Below, piece by piece: positions 62,287 through 64,000 of a stretch of DNA of 64,000 nucleotides. The stretch lies in assembly GCF_014645815.1 (NCBI RefSeq), contig NZ_BMML01000012.1, positions 151,268-215,267 of the forward strand, given 5' to 3'. Position 1 is the first letter of the stretch. Each line of letters begins with the position of its first letter. This DNA is from Streptomyces fuscichromogenes. Lineage in GTDB: Bacteria; Actinomycetota; Actinomycetes; Streptomycetales; Streptomycetaceae. A model generated the notes under the pieces. That model did no database searches and was not told the DNA's origin. It worked only from the letters and a program-made list of their open reading frames with translations. A program made the position numbers and the translations under genes.

Positions 62287-62945
62287 CACCCCTCTGGCTG
62301 GGCGGGGCGGGCTGACGGGACGCCTTGGCGGCGTACGAGCAGGCATGCGGGCCGCCACAGTGCGAAGGCCAGGCCGAGGGCGAGCGGGATCTGCAGGAGC
62401 CGCTGGATCACCGGAGGCCCGGGTTTGTCCCCCCGCCTGAGCGGGACACTGCCCAGCGGATCGACGGTCACCGTGTAGGTGCCGCCTACCACCCACTTCC
62501 AGCCCATGAGCCCGTTCTCCTCGAACGGAGCCAGCGGCGGGCCGTCGACGACGGTGACCGTGTAGAGGTGGGCGCTGTCCCCCATGCCGTCGCCGGCGGA
62601 CCACTGAATCTGTCGGACCCTGACGTGTTCGGTACGCCCGTACTGGTGCAGTACCTGCTGATCCAGCTCCAGGTTCTGCAGGATCAGGACCCCGAGGAGG
62701 CACAGCGCGCACAGCAGCCACCGGATGTCCGAGTACCAGCAGGAGCAGAAGATCACGCAGCCGAGGAGGATCACCAGTGTCACCAGCACGTCGATCCACT
62801 GGGCGTGCGTGACGAAGGCCGTGCGCACGACCAGACGCACGATCGCCCACAGCGCCAATGCCGCGCCGATGCTCGTGGCGCCCACCAGTACCCGCCGGCC
62901 CACGCGTACCCGCCCTGCGCGTACTTCCTCCACGCTCAACCTCAC
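62283..62945 (-). CDS. Membrane protein of DUF3592-like type
   Basis: The 220-aa protein has several hydrophobic segments (LVGATSIGAALALWAIVRLVV, VLVTLVILLGCVIFCSCWY, LLCALCLLGVLILQ) and a last one near the end (LLQIPLALGLAFALW). Between them is an external strand-rich domain (VRVRQIQWSAGD, YTVTVVDGPP, GGTYTVTVDPLGSVPL). The layout recalls DUF3592 proteins. GTG at 62945 or 62933 may be the start; GAGG precedes the latter. A promoter TTGAAG-17-TAGATT lies upstream. Confidence 0.6.
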   Translation of the reverse strand: MRLSVEEVRAGRVRVGRRVLVGATSIGAALALWAIVRLVVRTAFVTHAQWIDVLVTLVILLGCVIFCSCWYSDIRWLLCALCLLGVLILQNLELDQQVLHQYGRTEHVRVRQIQWSAGDGMGDSAHLYTVTVVDGPPLAPFEENGLMGWKWVVGGTYTVTVDPLGSVPLRRGDKPGPPVIQRLLQIPLALGLAFALWRPACLLVRRQGVPSARPAQPEGW

Positions 62946-62998
62946 CCCTGATCTCGATGATCTCGATGAAACCTCCGGCCTGGTGGTGCACGCGTTCC

Positions 62999-63042
62999 AA
63001 TCTATGGATTGTTCAACGATCCTTCAATAGGATGGTTCAACG
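62999..63042. promoter_or_regulatory. Divergent promoter region with repeats
   Basis: Minus-strand TTGAAG (63022-63027) and TAGATT (62999-63004) are exactly 17 bp apart and serve the membrane-protein gene. GTTCAACG occurs twice (63011-63018 and 63035-63042) and ATCCT-TCAAT-AGGAT is an inverted repeat between them, an operator-like arrangement shared by the plus-strand gene at 63098. Confidence 0.55.
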
Positions 63043-63097
63043 CTCGGGCGTCTGCTTCGCGGACGCGGAACGGTAACCAACCGGAGGGCTGGAGGAG

Positions 63098-63895
63098 ATG
63101 AGCTGGCATCAGTTCGAACAGGTCGACGACAACGGGCGGATCCTGTTCAGCGACGACCCCGCGCTGCGGCTTGAGTGCGTGCTGATGGTTCTGGAGACCG
63201 CGGAAGGCACGATCACCCTCGATCCCGCACAGACACGTCACATGCCCACTGCGCTCTTCGAGTTCAGGCATGCCCTGGGCGTGGGCGAGTTCGGGTACGT
63301 CGTGCCGGAGGGGGCCTCGCTCGACGGGATACCCGAGGAACCGCAGATCGAAAGCGCCATCCTGTTCGGCATGAGGCGCCTACCGCCCGAGTTCTCCGAC
63401 CTGCGCCTGCCCGACCGGCCAGGATCCGGCGATGACGGGGTCCACCTCGACGAGAAGCGGCCCACCATATTCGACGAACTGCGCATGCGCGAGCCACTGC
63501 GACGCGACCCCGACGAGGTCAGCTTCGGCATGAGACGCAGGCCGCCCGGCTACGTCGACCTGCGCTCGATCCCCGGATGGGAGCTGCACGAGATTCCCGA
63601 TGAACAGCCAAAACTGGCGCGACGCCTCGGATACACCTACTCCCGGCTGGAACTGCGGACGCCCGACGGTGAGATCTACTCCCGGACCTGGGTCCCGCAC
63701 GACCCCGAGTGGGCGACCGCCGCCCTGCGCCACGGATACGTCGTGTGCCTGTGCGGCGTGGAACTGGGGATCCGCGCACCGTACGCGATGTCCGACGCGC
63801 AGCACACCCCGGGCATGCGCTACGAGTCCTTCCGCCACGGATGCGCGGTGGGTCTGACCGTCGGCGGACTCGTCGCCTACGTCGACCACCGCTGA
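63098..63895 (+). CDS. Uncharacterised 265-aa protein with internal repeat
   Basis: I do not recognise this protein. It is soluble. An internal repeat is visible: ILFGMRRLPPEFSDLRLPDRPG and VSFGMRRRPPGYVDLRSIPG, each followed by a charged segment. The N-terminus has a strand-rich region (RLECVLMVLETAEGTITLDPAQT) and the C-terminal half has AALRHGYVVCLCGVELGI with two Cys. GGAGGG lies 10 nt before the ATG. It diverges from the membrane-protein gene. The 105 bases after it show no gene start. Confidence 0.55.
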   Translation: MSWHQFEQVDDNGRILFSDDPALRLECVLMVLETAEGTITLDPAQTRHMPTALFEFRHALGVGEFGYVVPEGASLDGIPEEPQIESAILFGMRRLPPEFSDLRLPDRPGSGDDGVHLDEKRPTIFDELRMREPLRRDPDEVSFGMRRRPPGYVDLRSIPGWELHEIPDEQPKLARRLGYTYSRLELRTPDGEIYSRTWVPHDPEWATAALRHGYVVCLCGVELGIRAPYAMSDAQHTPGMRYESFRHGCAVGLTVGGLVAYVDHR

Positions 63896-64000
63896 CTCGC
63901 AACACCGAGCCGACGCGCTTCGCGTACGAACTGGGCCGGCCGGGGCCTCGACGAGGTGGCGGCGGATCTCGACGGCGAGTGCGGGTGACTCCACACAAAC

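Overview
The window is chromosomal DNA of a Streptomyces-like actinomycete. The evidence is very high GC with strong third-position bias, frequent GTG starts, 4-bp ATGA/GTGA gene overlaps, and typical families: a SARP-NB-ARC-TPR AfsR-type regulator, an XRE-TPR regulator, DUF2180, DUF2630 and DUF5302 proteins, and a degenerate Fic-type toxin pair. I saw no rRNA or tRNA genes, CRISPR array or intact transposon.

Left part (1-18.3 kb): ordinary accessory metabolism and regulation. It holds a PaaX-like regulator, two secreted phospholipases (PLD-like at 1.1 kb, PI-PLC plus ricin lectin at 11.3 kb), a UvrA-like ABC protein of the drug-resistance type, MarR, Fur and TetR regulators, a DMT permease and an MFS permease, two oxidoreductases, an amidohydrolase, and a sugar isomerase/oxidoreductase pair. 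A decayed PfkB sugar kinase lies at 8.3 kb.

Central part (18.5-36.4 kb): the most interesting region, apparently a peptide-derived (RiPP-like) biosynthetic locus that I do not recognise. A 22-codon gene with a perfect ribosome binding site (30982-31050, minus) encodes a small basic peptide ending KVKVKPVK. Upstream, in the same direction, are a CobQ/BioD-like P-loop protein and a three-gene ABC exporter. Downstream, after a 13-bp perfect hairpin, are an M16 peptidase, a GNAT protein and a nucleotidyltransferase-fold protein. A second minus-strand operon encodes two radical SAM enzymes (one with an unusual CX6CX5C cluster motif), a histidine phosphatase/kinase fusion, a CYTH protein, an NDK-like protein and an SGNH hydrolase. 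A divergent operon carries a TauD-like dioxygenase and a cupin-like protein. The divergent promoter region and the ABC operon promoter share a 16-bp box (14/16 identical), and related GTCAC half-sites lie at the promoter of an adjacent XRE-TPR regulator. That regulator is preceded by a small secreted-peptide gene, which suggests an RRNPP-like peptide-sensing pair. The combination of short precursor, radical SAM/SPASM enzyme and M16 protease resembles the logic of PQQ biosynthesis, but the other enzymes do not.

Right part (36.5-64 kb): an unknown 598-aa protein between two small secreted peptides, AfsR-like regulator, glutamate decarboxylase, a toxin-antitoxin pair, a TerD-like protein, an Eis-like acetyltransferase, a PobA-like monooxygenase, and a run of three secreted glycine-rich proteins. 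From about 53 kb the region is littered with gene remnants (IS630 and IS5 transposases, HAD phosphatase, PIN toxin, a frameshifted gene). Intact genes lie among them: a hydrolase, an FGE-like protein lacking one catalytic cysteine, a methyltransferase, a DEAD-box helicase and two unknown proteins.
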